Shown here: positions 61,899 to 64,000 of the stretch, piece after piece
Layout of the letters: each line of letters starts with the position of its first letter
Numbering within the stretch: the stretch's first letter is position 1
NCBI RefSeq assembly: GCF_047730165.1
Contig: NZ_CP159834.1
Coordinates: 806,001-870,000, forward strand
Source of the DNA: Patiriisocius sp047730165
Lineage (GTDB): Bacteria; Bacteroidota; Bacteroidia; Flavobacteriales; Flavobacteriaceae
Direction: 5' to 3'
DNA: 64,000 nt
Position numbers and translations under genes: made by a program
Notes under the pieces: model-generated
What the model saw: the letters and a program-made list of their open reading frames with translations, nothing else
Databases searched by the model: none
Told to the model about the DNA's origin: nothing

Positions 61899-63293
61899 TT
61901 GCTGAAATTGAATAAAAGACGTCTATACAAAGCAGTTGCTTTCATTATTTTTATTGGTATTGTTTCTTGTAAAGGAGACGATGACGCATACGTGCCACTA
62001 GAGATAGTAACTCAAGCAGATAGTTTCATGGTCTCATCCCTAGAAACCATTACTATTTCGGTATTAAATAACGATACCAATGTGCCAGAAGAAGGAATTT
62101 TGTCTTTTAACGCAGCTTCAAATGGCGTTGTTTCAAAAAACGATCAAGGTACTCCGGCAGATGTAAGAGATGATTCTTTCACCTATGACCCCGACAATGA
62201 TTTTGATGGAGTTGATACTTTTCAATATACTATTTGCAACGAGTTAGGGAGTGGTTGTAAAACTGAAACAGTAACTATCACAGTCGCAATAGCGTCTCCT
62301 ATCCGTGTTGATTTAGTTCGTTTCCCATATGACACCCTTTCTTCTTATGGGTTTTTCTCAGATAACCTAAGCGCATTTAATCCGGTTTTCGGGCTTTTAC
62401 CTTTCGAACCAATTACGCCTCTTTTTACCAACTATGCAAAAAAAGCGCGTTTTGTGTATGTTCCTGAAGGGAGCAAAGCAACTTATAATGGTGATGGTAA
62501 TTCATTAAGTTTTCCCGTGGGAAGTTCACTTGTAAAAGTATTTTATTACGATAATGTATTGCCTGAAAATCAACGCCACATTATTGAAACTAGAGTTATG
62601 GTTAAAAAGTCTTCTGGATGGGAATTTGCAGAATATATTTGGAATGAGGAACAAACTGAAGCTTTTCTTGATGAATCCGGTAATGGTGGTTTTACACAGG
62701 TAGAATGGATTCAAGACGGAGAAGAAAGATTTGTTAATTATAGAATCCCAGCACAAACACAATGTATTGTCTGTCACACGAATGACCTGGTTACCATCCC
62801 ATTAGGGATTAAGCCACAGAACATTAATTCTAATTATGCATATGAGTCTGGCACGGCAAATCAACTAGACAAGCTTATTGAAGAAGGGTTTCTTGAAGAT
62901 GCGCTACCGTCAACTATTAACACCGTGGTAGACTGGGAAGATATTAATGAATCACTTTTAGATAGATCAAGAGCATATCTAGATATTAACTGCGGAAATT
63001 GCCACTCCGCTGGTGGTCAAGCCGATTATAGATCATTGAGACTGCTTTACAATGACACTGACAACAACTCCGATAACTTGGGAATCTGCATTGATGCAGA
63101 CACAGAAATTCCTGGGTTTCCCGGCACTAAACTATTTGCACCAGGAGACGCTGCAAATTCTATAAATCTATATAGAATGGAAATAGTGGATAGCCAGTTT
63201 ACAATGCCTCAGTTTGGCCGCAATCTATCTCACGACGAGGGATTACAACTTATTGAGGAATGGATAAATTCTTTAAATACAACATGTGATTAA
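61899..63293 (+). CDS. SO2930-family diheme c-type cytochrome lipoprotein
   Basis: A 464-residue lipoprotein starting at TTG (a second TTG at 61908 is equally possible), with lipobox IGIVSC (C24). Residues 35-135 form an Ig/cadherin-like domain (LETITISVLNNDTNVP...FTYDPDNDFDGVDTFQYTIC). The rest has the family pattern LFTNYAKKARFVYVPEGSKA and two heme-binding motifs, CIVCH (289-293) and CGNCH (365-369). It likely passes electrons at the cell surface or periplasm. Fourteen bases before a VCBS-repeat gene. Confidence 0.87.
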   Translation: MLKLNKRRLYKAVAFIIFIGIVSCKGDDDAYVPLEIVTQADSFMVSSLETITISVLNNDTNVPEEGILSFNAASNGVVSKNDQGTPADVRDDSFTYDPDNDFDGVDTFQYTICNELGSGCKTETVTITVAIASPIRVDLVRFPYDTLSSYGFFSDNLSAFNPVFGLLPFEPITPLFTNYAKKARFVYVPEGSKATYNGDGNSLSFPVGSSLVKVFYYDNVLPENQRHIIETRVMVKKSSGWEFAEYIWNEEQTEAFLDESGNGGFTQVEWIQDGEERFVNYRIPAQTQCIVCHTNDLVTIPLGIKPQNINSNYAYESGTANQLDKLIEEGFLEDALPSTINTVVDWEDINESLLDRSRAYLDINCGNCHSAGGQADYRSLRLLYNDTDNNSDNLGICIDADTEIPGFPGTKLFAPGDAANSINLYRMEIVDSQFTMPQFGRNLSHDEGLQLIEEWINSLNTTCD

Positions 63294-63307
63294 CTAAAAA
63301 TACTATT

Positions 63308-64000
63308 ATGAAAAAAAACCTACTTCTTTTTACGCTTTTGGTTGCTGGAATAGCCAACGCCCAAATAACATTTACAACCCAATCTATTGGCACAAACCAT
63401 AGTGACAGGGGTATTGTAGATATGAATGGAGATCATCTAGATGATGTCATTTCTGTTTCTGCAAATACAGTACAAATCTTTTACCAAAATGATGGTGGTG
63501 GCTTTACAGAGGCGAACATAAGTACACCCACGGCAGATTACACTCCTTCTTGGAGTCTAGCTGCTGGAGATTATGATGGCAATGGTCTTACAGACCTTTT
63601 ATACGGAGGTGGACAAGGGGTAACTTTTATGAAAGCAATGGATAGCAATACAGGTGACAGCAATCCTATTGATGGATTTATTGAAGATTCTGGAAGTGAA
63701 TATGTATTCTCTCAGCGTTCAAATTTTATTGACATTAACAATGACGGTCATTTAGACGCTTTTGTCTGTCACGATGTTGAGCCTAATGTGTATTATATAA
63801 ATGATGGGAATGGAAATTTCACCTTCAATCAAGGTGGCTTAGGTGATTATTCTTCTGGTGGGCATTATGGATCTGTTTGGGTTGATTTTGACAACGACAG
63901 AGACATCGATATGTTTATCGCAAAATGTGGAGGAGAATCTGCGCGTCGCGATAATGAGATGCACAGAAATAATGGTGACGGGACTTATACAGAAATAGGC
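63308..64000 (+). CDS. Secreted FG-GAP/VCBS repeat protein (3' end beyond window)
   Basis: The frame opens at the ATG at 63308 with a signal peptide (MKKNLLLFTLLVAGIANAQ) and stays open to the window end (231 codons seen). It has repeated calcium-binding-like loops: VDMNGDHLDDVIS, GDYDGNGLTDLLYGG, IDINNDGHLDAFV and VDFDNDRDIDMFIA. These are FG-GAP/VCBS beta-propeller repeats. A T9SS tail is likely but lies outside the window. Possibly co-transcribed with the cytochrome. Confidence 0.88.
   Translation, partial: MKKNLLLFTLLVAGIANAQITFTTQSIGTNHSDRGIVDMNGDHLDDVISVSANTVQIFYQNDGGGFTEANISTPTADYTPSWSLAAGDYDGNGLTDLLYGGGQGVTFMKAMDSNTGDSNPIDGFIEDSGSEYVFSQRSNFIDINNDGHLDAFVCHDVEPNVYYINDGNGNFTFNQGGLGDYSSGGHYGSVWVDFDNDRDIDMFIAKCGGESARRDNEMHRNNGDGTYTEIG

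Noticed and set aside
1..64000. CRISPR arrays, rRNA genes, intact insertion sequences or prophage
   Set aside because: No regularly spaced repeats, rRNA signatures, intact transposase or integrase motifs seen on reading both strands.

Overview
This 64 kb window is chromosomal DNA of a Bacteroidota, almost certainly a marine member of the Flavobacteriaceae (Dokdonia-like is a guess). The evidence is the gldH and sprE gliding/type IX secretion (T9SS) genes, several secreted proteins with T9SS C-terminal sorting domains, Bacteroidota -7 promoter boxes (TAnnTTTG), AT-rich DNA, an ATP synthase operon without the beta and epsilon genes, and families largely confined to this phylum (DUF6341, DUF6427, DUF6168, DUF4254, DUF4292). 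There is no rRNA, CRISPR array, phage or intact insertion sequence. There is one tRNA (Asn).

Layout. 0-5.8 kb: a decayed ogt gene, a PolB-type 3'-5' exonuclease, a two-cassette peptide ABC ATPase and a 3-oxoacid CoA-transferase pair (scoA/scoB) split by a small zinc-ribbon membrane protein. 5.8-15.4 kb: the RicT/PSP1-gldH-PBP1A block, a secreted M23 peptidase, trhO, a SCO protein, rseP and tRNA-Asn. 15.4-16.8 kb: a gene graveyard with remnants of a histidine-phosphotransfer (HPt) domain, a discoidin-like domain and a T9SS tail. 16.8-25.3 kb: a minus-strand operon reading threonine dehydrogenase, DUF1028 secreted protein, DUF4956 membrane protein, HlyD-like adaptor, TolC-like protein and CotH-kinase protein. 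This is the best candidate in the window for a poorly described system. 25.4-35.7 kb: trpS, purD, a CapK/PaaK-like ligase, then a tightly coupled run of DUF6427, a putative restriction nuclease, a D12 DNA methyltransferase, DUF4254 and a family 9 glycosyltransferase, followed by a PaaE-like reductase. 36-45 kb: sprE, bactofilin and the F1Fo ATP synthase operon (atpZ, DUF6168, atpB-E-F-H-A-G). 45-54 kb: envelope genes (flippase, dut, sugar nucleotidyltransferase, TPR protein, DUF4292, EnvC-like protein) and recJ. 54-64 kb: a delta-60-repeat protein, a carboxymuconolactone decarboxylase-family protein, rsmI, tdk, alr, mscL, asd, a diheme cytochrome and the start of an FG-GAP/VCBS secreted protein cut by the window end.

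Most genes are housekeeping or cell-envelope genes in compact operons, with four-base or slightly longer overlaps at several junctions. The least explained signals are the DUF1028-DUF4956-HlyD-TolC-CotH operon, the nuclease-methylase pair inserted between conserved genes, hairpins in the ATP synthase gene junctions, and a strongly over-represented decamer, CTTCGGAAAT, whose intergenic copies extend to a shared 16-base element. All family assignments come from reading motifs by eye; no database search was possible.
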